Origin: Nothopassalora personata
Taxonomy: Eukaryota > Ascomycota > Dothideomycetes > Mycosphaerellales > Mycosphaerellaceae
DNA: 64,000 nucleotides
Direction: 5' to 3'
Assembly: GCA_033816765.1 (NCBI GenBank)
Contig: CM066290.1
Span: forward strand, 1,922,001 to 1,986,000
The notes under the pieces were generated by a model. The model did not search any database, was not told where the DNA came from, and was given only the letters and a program-made list of their open reading frames with translations. Below are positions 11,098 to 22,230 of this stretch, piece by piece (within the stretch, counting starts at the first letter, position 1; every line of letters begins with the position of its first letter). The position numbers and the translations under genes were made by a program.

Positions 11098-11849
11098 CGC
11101 ATGCGCTGCACGACACCTTAATCTCAACACGTGTTGTTCTTAAAGGTGTCTTACCTTAACTACTAGACCGATTGGCTTCGTATTTAGACAATATAGTCAT
11201 TAATATGTGTTCTTTTATTGCTATAACTATAGATGTTGTATCTTAAGTAGTTGTTTTACTGTCCGCCCTCGTCGCGTTTTAACCTAGATTAGGCTGTCTA
11301 CTACCTTAACTATATTATCTCCCTTTAGACATACCGGTAGCTTAACAATTAACTGCCTACGTCCTCGTGGCTTACGTGTTAACTGCTAAAGGTGTTGTTA
11401 TAGTTGTTAAGTAGCTGCTTTATCCTCTTTCTCTTACTGCTTTATAGCCGCTATTCTTGCCTTCTTAAGCTCCTTATTCTTCGCCTTCTTAAGGCGTTGT
11501 TCCTTCCTTAATTCGATAGCAACACGTTAGCTAAGCTGCTTAGCCCTCGTAGCCTCCTTCTTAAGTTGCTTATTAGTAATAGTAGTCTCTTTCTTAGCCT
11601 CCTTACGAGCCTATAGCTGCTTAGCCTAGTTAATCTTTAATAGAGAGAAGAATGTCGCTCCCTAGTTGTCTTAAGCTCGTAGCTCTTCGAATAAGCCCTT
11701 GCTACGCTTCCTTTTCTTCTTCTTAACGTTAAGGGTAGTAGCGAAGCCCTTGTTCTTAGCCTTAAGGAGGGCATTCTTAGTCGTAATAGCGTCGATAGTG
11801 TTCTAAAGCTTCTAGACCTTAGAGAGCTTAATATTATTAAGCTAATTAG

Positions 11850-12750
11850 CTATAACGTCCTTTAAGAGTCCTCGAAGCTTACGCTAGTTACTAGCCGATA
11901 GGATTAAGGTAGATAAGCTACTGCTTACTAGCCGTAGCTCGTAAATATGCTCTTCGAACACTGTTATAACCTTAGCTAGATTAAAGGGAATAAGGCCTGT
12001 CTTTCGCTATCCGCTTGCGATATTCTTCGTAGTAAAGGCCTTCGTCTACGCTAGCTAGAATAGGGCAAGGAAGTTACGCTTAGTAACACCTAAAAGGCCC
12101 TAATAGTTATATATAAATCGATCTAGTTCTTAGCTATAGTAGACGCTAAGGGGTAAGAATAGCGAGACATCTAGTAGCTATAGCCTATAAGTCGAATGCG
12201 GAGGGTAGACAGCAATAAGGATCTTGTGTTTATAGGCCTAATTAAGAAAGGCTATATTAATATAAGAGCTATAGCTATTAACATATAATAGCCTATAGTC
12301 TCTACGAGCCTTGTCCTTTGTATACCGGTAGAACACCTATTATAACTATACTAATCTAAGCTTGTTGTCCGTCTACCCTTTCTCTAAAGACGCGAAGAAT
12401 GCTTAATGCTACGCTAGGTCTAGATCCTGTACCTAAGTGTCTTAAATATTGCCTGTCTTAGCCTAGTAAATCAGAGCAGGTAGTAGCTATATAAGATTAC
12501 CGTATATACAAGCCAATATTGTAAGCTATTTACGGTTGCTATCTTATATATTGCCTAATAGCTTCTTCGACTTGTACTAGTCCTTAGAGACTATCCTTCT
12601 TGCCTTCGTAAGGAACCTAATAAGCACTCCCTTCTCGTCTATATTATACGTGTTTTCTGCCTTAATACTATACTTCTTAATCTTCTCTTTAACGAGCCGG
12701 AAATATAAGGCGTAGTGAGCCTTGCTATCGGCCTTCTTACGCTCCTTGTC
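11850..12750 (-). pseudogene. RIP-damaged DDE_1 transposase remnant
   Basis: Minus-strand translation around 12690-12600 gives the Fot1-type stretch NTYNIDEKG, carrying the first catalytic Asp, then LTKARRI. Further along come ALIYQAKTGNI, KDKARRDYRLLYV, KHKILIAVYPPHSTYRLQ and LDVSLFLPLSVYYS, the last around 12150-12200. All are conserved blocks of the pogo/Fot1 DDE domain. Many in-frame TAG/TAA codons interrupt them, mostly where the family has Trp or Gln. After LLYV the expected second catalytic Asp reads as Asn, consistent with G-to-A change. The N-terminal HTH/CENP-B-like part lies further right, to about 13070, and is less readable. Confidence 0.88.
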
Positions 12751-13174
12751 GAAGGGTTAGAGATATATCGAAAGAATCTTGTTCTAGTGCCAATTGCAGA
12801 ATCGCGACACCTAGCCTCGATATAGCCGTCTCTTTGCGATATCCTCGACAAAGTTAAGTAATATAGACGGTGTAGGAGGTAGGCCGCGCTCTAAAAGGGT
12901 GTTAATGTAGTGTAATAGGCTCTGTTCTTGCTAGTGATTCAAAATCATTAAATCCTCGTTCTGCTTAGCTACGGTTCTATAGACCTTGTTCTAGTGCCTG
13001 CTAAGGGTCGACCGCTCGATGCTATAACGCGTAGCTGTTTCTGTAATATTGGGCTTAATCTACGCATTTAAATCATCTATTGCTGGCTTGTATACGTCTA
13101 TTGTTTGTTAAGATATGTAGTGACAAAGATAATAACTGAAATAAAGGTGGAGCGCGCGACCGTGCATCGCATGC

Positions 13175-13200
13175 ACCGTGCACCGCATGCACCTGACTTC
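13175..13200 (-). repeat. Right terminal inverted repeat of the Fot1-like element
   Basis: Exact reverse complement of 11072-11097, followed by the TA target dinucleotide at 13201-13202. Just inside it lies a partly palindromic GCATGC/TGCACG-rich tract (13158-13190). Confidence 0.93.
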
Positions 13201-13202
13201 TA

Positions 13203-13857
13203 GCGCGAAGGGTCGATTCGGATGCCAAGTAGGTATGGATCGGGGGGACAGGAGACCCAGTGGCAACGGCCTCCTTGGCTGGACACATTCCTTGTACTTC
13301 CGTATGGAGTGTCATCTCACCATTAGACGCGGACGATAAATCATAGCAGCTGCTTTCGTTGGAGTGCTGAACGACGGCAAAGTCGTGAGAGCGGTATAAA
13401 TTTCCAAGCTGGGGCCAACGACACGAAACACTCTCGGCTTGCAGCCGATCCAGTCGAGCAATATCGCTCAACTTGGGAGGATGCACGGCTGTAAAGTTAC
13501 TCACTCACAAGAAGAGCATGACTGGGACAACGTGGCACAATTGCCGCAGCGGTGTAGGTTGCGAAGATTCCTGGCTAAGCTTTCGTTGCACATGCAGGTC
13601 CCTCCTGCTCAGATAAGAACTACAATAGTGGTCAATTGCCGCCAAGGTGATTGATATCCTCCAGTCGACCCTTCTTCGGCGGCATCGATTACCATCATTG
13701 CGGCAGGCACACGCATGACAGTCTGCACTGGAAGTCGAGCTGTCTGTCGACTCCGACTCCACATCACCGTCCACAACGCGGTTTACCCGATCGCCGCCTA
13801 GTAATTCTTACCAGCACAGAGACAACTTCCCGAGTCCTCCTAACCACCTACGAAACA
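13203..13857. other. Upstream region of the aminotransferase gene
   Basis: About 655 bp of normal base composition between the transposon and the aminotransferase start. It presumably holds the promoter and 5' UTR. I see no supported ORF, repeat or RNA gene. Confidence 0.45.
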
Positions 13858-15995
13858 ATGGCGGGACGTCCACAGAGCTCCATGCGCAACGCGCTGTCCG
13901 GCATAGACACCAAGAACACCGCACGACGTTTCTCGACCTCCAGAGCGTCAACACAAGGTAGGCTTCCGCTGGCGCAGCACAAGTCCCGACGCAGTCTGGC
14001 CAGAGCTTGGCTGTCGAGCTGCTACTCTACCTGTGCGAATATACCGAGAACAAATCGCCATTATTGTGGTTTGGCAGCTGAGCGTACGGTGGCGAGCGGA
14101 ATTTACAGAAAGCTAACAGCGTGTTCAAGAACTCAACTCTGCTGTGCATTTGCAGTTCCGTGAGGCTCATGAAGGCCACAAGCCACATGCGTATGTTTTG
14201 CATTCGTCTGGAGGACACCCTCAACGTGCTAATGCTACAACAGCGGACTGGACCCATCCCGTGCTTCGACCGGTGTAGTCTGGACCACCGAGCGAGCCTA
14301 CGAGCATGGCTTCGCAGAAGAACCTCACCTCTGGGCCAACCTGGGTCAAGGTGCTCCCGAAGTCGACGATGAAATCGAGGGGTGCTTCGAGCGTCCCCAT
14401 ACCATTGATATCTCCAGTGAGTAAGCTCAGCTACAGCAGCCATAGTACGACACCTAAGACACACTCAGAACGCTCATGGCTTCTGCCTGTTCTGTTTGAG
14501 ACACCTGAGCTGACCTACCTTACCTTCAGTGACTGGCCGAGAGTACGGACCAACCGCTGGTATCAAGCCATTGCGCGAGGCGGTTGCCCATCTCTACAAC
14601 GAGCACCATCGTCAAGGCCAAGAGAGCAAGTACACATACGAAAACGTGTGCATCGTTCCTGGAGGTCGTGCTGGCTTGATCCGGATTGCCGCTGTGCTCG
14701 GAAATGCTTACCTTGGCTTCTTCATTCCGGATTACACTGCGTACAACGAGATGTTGTCGTTGTTTAGGAACTTCGCGCCGATCCCTATTCCACTTGATCA
14801 CAGTGACCACTTCCAGATCCACGAGGAGAAGGTTGAAGAAGAGATTCGTCGTGGCACATCAGTCATCCTGACTTCCAATCCACGCAACCCCACTGGCCGC
14901 ATGATCAGCGTGCCAGAACTGGGCAAGATCCAAGATATCTGTCGGGATCGCGCCACGCTGATTATGGACGAATTCTACTCCGGCTACAACTATACCACTG
15001 AGTGTGATGGCAAGGTCATCAGCGCCGCTGCCAATATTGAAGACGTGGACGAGGACGATGTTCTCATTATTGACGGCTTGACCAAGCGCTTCCGTCTTCC
15101 GGGCTGGCGTGTAGCGTGGATCCTGGGTCCAAAAGGTAATATCAGGTCCAGCAGCCCTATTGCGACATCTGAGACTCTCAGAACGCTCATGGCTTCTGCC
15201 CATTCTTTCTGAACATCTAGGCTAACTTTACCTTTCCAGAGTTCATCAAGGCTCTGGGAAGCTGTGGTTCCTACCTCGACGGTGGCACCAACGTCCCATT
15301 CCAAGAAGGTGAGTGCACAGCGCGTGATGCAACGCAGCCCTCGAGTATAGCTGACTCTTCCACTAATCAAGCTGCTGTATCAATGCTGGAGCCGAACAAC
15401 GTCCGCCACGAAATGAAGGCGCTGCAATCTCACTTCATGATTAAGCGCGACTACGTGATTGGCCGTCTCGAAGCAATGGGATTTCAGATGGACTATAAGC
15501 CTGACAGCACGTTCTATCTATGGCTCAACCTTGAGAGATTGCCGAAGGCGATCAACGATGGGCTGAACTTCTTTCAAGCTTGCTTGAGAGAAAAGGTACG
15601 TTTTCTGAAGGTCGATAGCATGTGCTCTCGCACGCGGGGTCGCTTTGCACTCAGCGAGCCACTGACGTGTGCATTGGACGATGGCTAACATACTCGTTGC
15701 TGCAGGTGATTGTAGTCCCTGGAATCTTCTTCGATCTCAATCCAGCCCGCCGTCGCGATCTATTCGATAGCCCATGTCATCACTTTGTGCGTGTTTCGTA
15801 CGGCCCACGGATGGATGTGCTCAAGCACGGTCTGGACGGTTTCGAACGCATCCTGGAGAAGTATGTTGTGATGAAGCCCGTCGGAGCCTCAGACAACGAT
15901 GCTAACGTGGAGATAGATACAACTGCCTCCCAAAGAACTACGAACAGCATGCGACCGAGTTGCCAATTCGCGAGGGCCAAGGACAGCACCCATGA
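13858..15995 (+). CDS. Class I/II PLP-dependent aminotransferase
   Basis: Eight exons: 13858-13957, 14130-14190, 14244-14416, 14530-15135, 15240-15308, 15372-15595, 15706-15860 and 15917-15995, giving 488 residues with all phases consistent. Fold-type I signs are LGQGAPEVDDEIEG, EYGPTAGIKPLREAV, NVCIVPGGRAGL, SNPRNPTGR, the Asp/Tyr pair in MDEFYSGYNY, and the PLP-binding Lys297 in LTKRFRLPGWRVAW. The N-terminus (RRFSTSRAS) looks like a possible mitochondrial presequence. Reading past 15860 without the last 56-nt intron gives a composition-poor extension; splicing it gives a normal tail ending EGQGQHP. The amino-acid substrate cannot be assigned; an ACC-synthase-like or aspartate-type enzyme is possible. 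Introns 3 and 4 are introner-like family A copies. Confidence 0.9.
14417..14529 (+). repeat. Introner-like element, family A (aminotransferase intron 3)
   Basis: A 113-nt intron, GTGAGT to TTCAG. It contains CAGAACGCTCATGGCTTCTG, identical to the core of introns 15136-15239 and 31836-31958, followed by GAGACACC and a CTTACCTT tract before the acceptor. Confidence 0.85.
15136..15239 (+). repeat. Introner-like element, family A (aminotransferase intron 4)
   Basis: A 104-nt intron, GTAATA to TTCCAG, in the same gene as the 14417 copy. It shares the 20-nt CAGAACGCTCATGGCTTCTG core, an upstream GCGACATCTGAGA block also found in the CSC1 copy, and the 3' TTTACCTTT tract. Confidence 0.85.
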
Positions 15996-16636
15996 GCTTA
16001 GCGGAGACCACACTGATGCTGCGCAAAAAGGGCTCTCGGCCTGCTTCCGGACGTACATCCAGGCAAGGTCTACGTCAAGGTGCCACAACAGAAACGTGCT
16101 CTCGCAGAAGCTGATCCGAATGCTCAGTCTGGGCAGCCACGCTCGAAGTGTTCCAAAGCCGCAGACCAGACTGAGAATGTCAATGCTCTGAGCGATGTAG
16201 TGGAAAGCGACAAACCAGATTGCGGCCTTGTGTTGTTGCGTATGCCAAGAAGGCAGGGATTACTTGATGCTCACAGCACTTCTTTGGATGCCAAGCCCCA
16301 GCTGCCTGAGGCACCCACTTTCTTTAGCTCATATAAGACTTCTTCCATTATGCTACTGTCTACGCTGAACCCACACGCCCTTGTCCTTCATAAATCATAT
16401 TTCAAGATTAGGTTGGCTAGCGTACCGAGACGTCATGCTGCGTGATGACAGCAGTCGGCCACCGAGTACTGGCCCTTGTCAATGCGATTGACTCGAAGCT
16501 CCACACACTGGAGCTTGCACGGTTCAGCAAGCATTGAGTTCGAACAATCGCTCTCAGGGAATGACGGCGTTGCTGATTGCCGCGAAGTCGCTCTAGCGCG
16601 TCGGCCAGCGCGTGGGCCTTCGAATCAATGCAACCC
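15996..16636. other. Convergent 3' ends
   Basis: About 640 bp between the stops of the aminotransferase (+) and the fasciclin gene (-). One plus-strand frame stays open from 16080 to 16445, but its composition is not clearly that of a protein and I recognise no domain. It is most simply 3' UTR and spacer. Confidence 0.4.
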
Positions 16637-18401
16637 TTACATGCCGGCAATGTATGCGCCAGCGCCGAAGAGGGCGGCAGCGCCAATGGCGCCAGTAATC
16701 TTGGCTGCGCCAGCAGACGATGTTGCTGAAGCCTCGGCAGCGGTAGACGACTGGGCCGAGTTCAGGGCACCAGATGGAGCTGGAGTGTAGCCATCGGCTA
16801 CTGCATCAGTGGTAGGGACGGCGACAGTAGAGGTAGCCGTGACGGCGGTAGTATATGGAACGGCACCCGCAGATGCGCCTTCGAAGGCTGGTGCGCTCTC
16901 GTCCTGTCAAACAGGAGGGTGTTAGATATACTCGACAAGCACGTAACAGTGGCTTAGAGTGTAGTGCAGAAGCGGAGCGAGGCGCATCGTGCAACATATG
17001 TCTCGAATGCTCCGCTGCTGTCTAGGCTACCGCTCGATGACTTATGCCCTTCAGTACGTACCTCGTCTGGGTTTGGTGTGGCAGCGGTGTTGTTGGGGTT
17101 AAGGACGCCATCGATAAGGTGCACAACACCATTGGCGACCAAGATGTCAGCAGCCTGCAGAAGATTAGAACCACTCTCTCTGTGTGTGTCCCAAGATGTC
17201 TAACGGGTGAAGGGCTTCTAGTCAGGGGAACATACCACGACACGGGCGCTGTTTACAAAGACTTCTCCGTCGATGATAGAGACGGTTAAGTTCTGGCCGG
17301 TCATGGAGGGAACGCTGGAGCCGTTCTCCAAGAGACTGCTGTAGGCGACAGTGCCGTTGACGACATGGTAGCCCAGAATCGCGGAGGCCTGCTCGGGAGT
17401 GAGTGAGGCGAGAGCACCTATGATGATTAGAGAGTCAGTCGATGTCCGGCAATCCGGCGATAGATAGAGCCATGCTACCGTGGCCAAGCTAGCGACATCT
17501 CTTAGCACAGCCCCATAGGGCTCTGCTAATGTGCGCTCGTGTCGCGTCGCTGTCTGAGAGAACTCAGCCAGCTTGAGACGTCGCCGACCAAGTCACGATT
17601 GCATGTACTCCCTAAAATGACTTACTACCGATCTCCTCGAAGGCGGAGTTGACTGGTGCGAAGATGGTGACGTCGGGAGTGGTGTCGACGGCCTCTGTAA
17701 GATTGGTCGCTACCAGAGCACCGGCAAGGCCAGTCAGGCCAGCAAGCAGGGCAGTGTCGGATACGCTCACAGGAAGGGTGAGTACGGAATCGATAATGTG
17801 TACGACACCGTTGGCGACAGCCACGTCCTGAGAAATGCTTTAGCTTCCATTGCCAGTATTTTCTGTGTGGGTACTTACCGCCGTGGTGACATTGGACCTC
17901 TGGCCCAGACCGGAGATGATGGTTGCTGTGCCATCATCGCCGCTCACGAGCCTAGCACCGACCCTTTGACCGCCAGTAACATTCGCGTATGTCTCATTGC
18001 TGAGCAGAGAGGCTACGAAGGTTGGGGTTGATGTGATGTTCTCTGACCGGACGGTGCCATTGAGCACATGGTATGAGAGAAGTGCCATGAGGGTATCGTT
18101 GTTCATTGCTGCCGCCTGGTTCGCTGGGGACTCCATGAATGTCGCGAAGGCATCGTTGCTTGGTGCCAGGATGGTAATATCGGTGGCATTCGCAAGCATA
18201 CTAACCACTGATGGTCGATTAGCCTTGTGCATCGACTTTGCTTCGAGTTGAGTACTCACAGTCAGGGAACCCCGACAGGATAGTGTTGAGCTGGGACAGC
18301 TCCTGGGTGCTACTGAGGGCAGCAGCAAGCTCTGGCGGAGCATCTTGGGCGAGAGCAACAGCAAATGTTGCTGCGGCGGCGAGGAACTTCTTGGAGAACA
18401 T
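16637..18401 (-). CDS. Secreted GPI-type fasciclin (FAS1) protein, two FAS1 domains
   Basis: Six exons (18401-18260, 18207-17879, 17827-17629, 17417-17236, 17154-17062, 16903-16637) give 403 residues, all in phase. A signal peptide (MFSKKFLAAAATFAVALA) is followed by two FAS1 domains. The first has ITILAPSNDAFATF, LLSYHVLNGTV and ANGVVHIIDSVL; the second has VTIFAPVNSAFEEIG, ILGYHVVNGTV and ANGVVHLIDGVL. These are the family's H1, YH and H2 motifs in order. Many NxT/S sequons are present. The C-terminus is Ser/Thr/Ala-rich and ends in a hydrophobic stretch (AAALFGAGAYIAGM), consistent with a GPI anchor. Fungal FAS1 proteins act in cell adhesion and wall organisation; that role is inferred. 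Intron 3 is introner family C and intron 5 is family B. Confidence 0.92.
16904..17061 (-). repeat. Introner-like element, family B (fasciclin intron 5)
   Basis: This 158-nt intron runs from GTACGT to TTGACAG. It carries CCTAGACAGCAGCGGAGCAT, TCGAGACA, GCGCCTCGCTCC and ACGTGCTTGTCGAGTATA in the same order as CSC1 introns 2-4, although the host genes are unrelated and on opposite strands. Confidence 0.88.
17418..17628 (-). repeat. Introner-like element, family C (fasciclin intron 3)
   Basis: This 211-nt intron matches transporter intron 2 in a core with CGTCTCAAG, AGACAGCGAC and AGCAGAGCCC. It has an imperfect terminal hairpin between GCTAGCGACATCTC (17488-17501) and GAGACGTCGCC (from 17575). 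Ordinary introns in this gene are about 50-80 nt. Confidence 0.78.
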
Positions 18402-20193
18402 GATTGCTTCGCCTGGGTAGGACTAATAAAGGCTGAAGAAAGATGTACACAAATGGCAGAGGTTGTTATTGACTAGAAGACCGTACCTACTGCGAGTCCT
18501 TATGCTTATGAAGTCTACCTAAAGCTGCCTGACGTGGGCCGTGGTGTTGTGGAGCCATGATTGGTGACACAGTTCATGAAGCTTGAACCGCATGTGCGCG
18601 CCGCGATTCGCTTCACAGGCCCTGGGCGCTGAATCCCACGATACGCTAGCGGTGACTGACGGGCGTCCGCCGCGGCGTGGCTACCACTATCATACAAGTG
18701 TATGGTTCGCGACAGTGGTTTACGCGGCCGATGGTACATTGCCTTTGCCTGTTGAGCTGTGCAGTCGAGAAGATCTGGTACTCAGTAGAGTCACTGTCGA
18801 AATCTGAAGTGCCAATATGTTGGAACCGACCAGGTCGTCGAGCTCGCACTCAGTGTGTTTATTGATCAAGCTTCATGAGAATCCTCAGCATGTACCTTTG
18901 GCGACGTCTGTGCGGGGGCTCTCGAAGAGGCATTGACCAACTTCCCAGATCCTGCCCGATCTTGACAAAAAATGACCCCACTGCATCGCCTTGGCTACGG
19001 AAGAAAGTTGTCTTGGCCAGCAGCAAGAACAGCCATTGTCCTGGCGACTCGATCATGAGTTGACGCGTCCTTTGCTTGATCCACAGTTGGCGCTCACCTC
19101 AAGAGTCATTTCTTGTTTTGTTGTAAGACCAGAATCCTTCCACGAACCATCTTGCTGTTCAAGAGACGTGTGACTGCCTCTAAAATGCGGCGCTACTATG
19201 GCGACATTTGCAGCGCCTACTCAACTCCAGTGCCATATGTTTGGAGCCGCACACGCCTTCCAGTACCCTGACAGTAGCGTGTCTCGTGGAGGGATCGTGA
19301 CACGCCAGCAAATCTCTGCTACACAATGCTGAAAAAGGACTTCAATAATATGATCGGGACTGTTTTCGTGTCGGCTTCAAAGTTGTGTTTCGAACGATGG
19401 CAGGTATCGTTCCAACAGTGAGGATAATGCATGAGGCCACTGTGCCGCGGTGCATGCGCCCGTGAAGTAATTCTATCGGGCTCCGACTGAATAACTCAAG
19501 TCGCCGTTCCATGATCATGGGGTGAAAAACATGGAAGTCTGGTCGTAATCGGCGAAGATGAGAGCTTCGCTGTCGTGGATGCTGCAATGCTTGGGTCGGC
19601 CAAATAAAGCCGGTCGGACAGCCGCGGTCGCTTGGAAACATGAAGGCTTGGTGGTGGCGACTCGCACTGCGAAGCATTGAGGCCGAAGGATTCGCTTTGA
19701 TGTAGTCGTCATTGACCTGCAGGATATACGAAATGATCATCGATTGACCGCTGAACGTGAAGAGCTGGCAAAGTCGAAACATACTTAGCCTGAGCGGAGC
19801 TTCGACTCAGTCCTAGGCCATAATAGCCAAGCCCGGAGTGAACTCGAGTCGATTGAGTGGCTGATCTGAGACAATGACCAAGTGGTCGAAGAGCTCAAAG
19901 GTTCCAAAGCGAAGAGGTGAAGTGTTTATAAGATGCCGCATGCCGTCGAGTTTTCCGGAGTTCCGCCAACTTCCACTGCTTTCGGCAACATCCGACCATC
20001 ATAGCACACGCTCCAATGCTTTAGCAACGGGCTCAACGCTTGAGCAATGGGCATCTCCCAAGTCCCTCGACAACGCTGGTGGTCGCCTGTATATGGACAG
20101 AAATTCCCACTGGACGTTACGGTAGCCAAATTGCAGCGCAAAGGCTGCTTGTCGAGGGAAACACCAAAACGCGCCCACAGGTCAGAGCGTCGC
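18402..20193. other. Gene-poor stretch of 1.8 kb
   Basis: This lies between the fasciclin start and the end of the LRR-like gene. The part next to 18401 should be the fasciclin promoter. Several frames stay open for 60-145 codons, but none shows a domain, membrane segments or believable splice structure. I see no repeat or RNA gene. Confidence 0.45.
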
Positions 20194-21900
20194 TCAGTCA
20201 TGCTTCTCCGCCCAGCCAAAATCGAAGCATATGAAGTTACACGCTTTGTCGCGACGCGCAGAGTTGATTGTTCTGGCAGCGACATGAGCACGCGATTCCT
20301 TCTCTACCCAGATCTCCGCTCTCCGTCTCTCTACGTCGTAGATGTCTGCAGCTTGGTTGTCAATCCACCACAAACCGAGCGGGTCGAGATGTTCCAGGTA
20401 GCTATCGACGAGCTCTCGATGAGCATGGCACATGGTTTGTCGGGAAAGGGCTCGCAGACCTGCTGGTTTCGGAAGCCAGCCCTGACCGCAGCGTAGGACC
20501 TTCAGACCTTTCCAGTTGTGAGCGAATATCTTCGCGACGGCCGAAGACTGTGACCACGGGTTATCGCCATAAGATGTATGGCGAGAGCGCGAAGTGTCTT
20601 CCTCCGATCTATGGAAGGCCAAAGCTGGTATCCACTCACCTAAAAAGAAGGGTGTTAGCGATATTCGAACACCATGTGCCGATGCGGTAGCAGCCGCTAC
20701 TCAGCTGGGAACCCCGCGCGCAGGTGTCAGACGGACAATCCTGTCTGGTCGTTGGATTAACTCACTGCATCCTTCCAGGTCGAGCCATTGCAGACGTAAC
20801 AAGTTGCCGCTTAGCTGGCGGAGAATATTAGCTGGTTCGCTCCAGTCCTCATCCAGGCCAGAATAGTAGTGACTGCCGCCCGCGCGCACGGGCGGGCTGT
20901 GCTGGCTGGAGACCGTGGTAGTACGTAGATTAGGAGTGAGAGTAGGTCGAGGCCAGTAAGCAAGGGAGAGGTGAGTCAAATTTGGTGTTTGTTTCGACAA
21001 GGCCAGGAGGTCGCGCCAGAATGTGCCAGGGAGAGGATGTGATAACGAGAGATGCGTTAGTTGTGAGAAACGCGACACAGCCACATTTGGGGAAAGTGCA
21101 GCTTCCAGTGTCTCCCTGTGCTCCCAGGACTCTACCAAAGTAGGTTCGATTTCTTTCTCGACTGCAACCGAGGCTGTCTTCATGTGCTTGACCAATCGAT
21201 GAAGTGTAAGAGATGGTCCAAACAAGCCAGCCATGTCCAGACGAGTCATTGGCTCGCTGCCTATGGTAAGGGCTTCGAACACAGATATATCAATATCTGG
21301 CCCATAGTAACCAAGGTAGCTCAACAACTTCATTCGTAGGCGCAACGGGAACTCCGCCAAGGCAGGCAGGTCTGCCTCATCGAACATGTCCCACGACTTG
21401 GCAGCTGTCTTCAGGGCTAGATGCACTAGACTCTTTTTCCGCTGACCATCCTCGAACGCTCCATGCCCGGTCAACTTAGCGAAGCGCATCAACTCATCTG
21501 GTCTACTACGGTCATTGTTAGCACATGTATTGGAGCGCTGGCCGGTTCTGAATGGCAATGTTGGCGTCCACGCCGGATGTTTCGTCCAGCTTGCAGGTGG
21601 TGCAGGTCCGGGTGTGCGATTTGGCAGCCTGGTTCGCGGCCTATGCTTGGGGATGGGTGGTGCTGTTTCCGAGATTCCCATAATGGCTCCAAGCTCAGGT
21701 GGTAGAGCTGACCTTTGGCTGACAGCTTCAGCGAGCTCACGCTTCTTCCGCGCCGCATTCTTTCCCACTACCTTCCTCGACTCTGCCAGGCGCTCATTGA
21801 CGGTAGCTGTCTTCTGATTGCCATCTTGGCTGGCAGTCTGGTGGCTGCTCGAGGACGATCCTTGTAATTGTTTGTAGTTGAAGGCACGTTTCTTGGGCAT
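20194..21900 (-). CDS. Leucine-rich-repeat-like ascomycete protein of unknown function
   Basis: Two exons, 21900-20766 and 20639-20194, give 526 residues. The intron (GTGAGTTAAT ... TTTTTAG) joins GCS to EWIPALAF in phase, so the leucine-rich unit LQWLDLEGCSEWIPAL is completed only by splicing. I use the ATG at 21900 (MPKKRAFNYKQLQG). The N-terminal ~120 residues are basic, proline-rich and probably disordered. The middle contains LRR-like units (LTHLSLSHPL, LTHLSLAYWP, LQWLDLEGC) resembling F-box/LRR proteins, but no clear F-box. The C-terminal part is rich in W and charged residues (LKVLRCGQGWLP, ARTINSARRDK). I do not recognise a named family; a role as a protein-interaction scaffold is a guess from the repeats. 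Confidence 0.75.
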
Positions 21901-22230
21901 GAAGCACAAGAAACCGACGGTTATCCAAGAGGTCCAAGGTTCCTAGGGCCAGATTCCAGGTCATATACGGGTGGCCAGGTGTGACTCAGGTCCGGTTGTT
22001 GCTATTGTGAGAAAGGTAGCCACCACTCGTGAAGTGGCGAAGCTATGACCGAGGATTGCATCTCAGATAGAGCTACTGTAATGAGCTAGACCAAGAGCGG
22101 CTGCAGACCTACGGCCTTCACGCACGAGACGAACAACCGCAAGGCGGAATGTAAGTTTCACTATGTAGACAATGTGATGTGGATACGTCAACATGTTCAA
22201 CACATGTCCTGACTTTCCTCCTGTGCAATC
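21901..22230. promoter_or_regulatory. Divergent promoter region
   Basis: These 330 bp separate the starts of the LRR-like gene (-) and the calycin-like gene (+), so the promoters of both genes must lie here or overlap. No specific operator or TATA element stands out. Confidence 0.45.

Larger units (their letters stand above)
11072..13200 (-). mobile_element. Degenerate Fot1/pogo-like Tc1-mariner transposon
   Basis: This 2,129-bp element has 26-bp perfect terminal inverted repeats (11072-11097 and 13175-13200), and TA dinucleotides flank it directly at 11070-11071 and 13201-13202, as expected for TA-target Tc1/mariner insertion. The length fits the Fot1/Pot2 group (about 1.9-2.2 kb). The interior is strikingly AT-rich and full of TAG and TAA, unlike the flanking DNA. 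On the minus strand it still encodes recognisable pieces of a DDE_1 transposase. Stops stand where Trp and Gln codons are expected, the pattern left by repeat-induced point mutation. It cannot be autonomous. Confidence 0.93.

Noticed and set aside
11072..13200. AT-rich block as a centromere or replication origin
   Set aside because: TIRs, TA borders and DDE transposase pieces explain the block as a RIP-mutated transposon.
15706..16191. Longer C-terminus for the aminotransferase, ending at 16191
   Set aside because: Retaining the 56-nt intron at 15861-15916 gives a tail of random composition. The intron has GTATGT, GCTAAC and ATAG signals, and splicing gives a coherent end at 15995.
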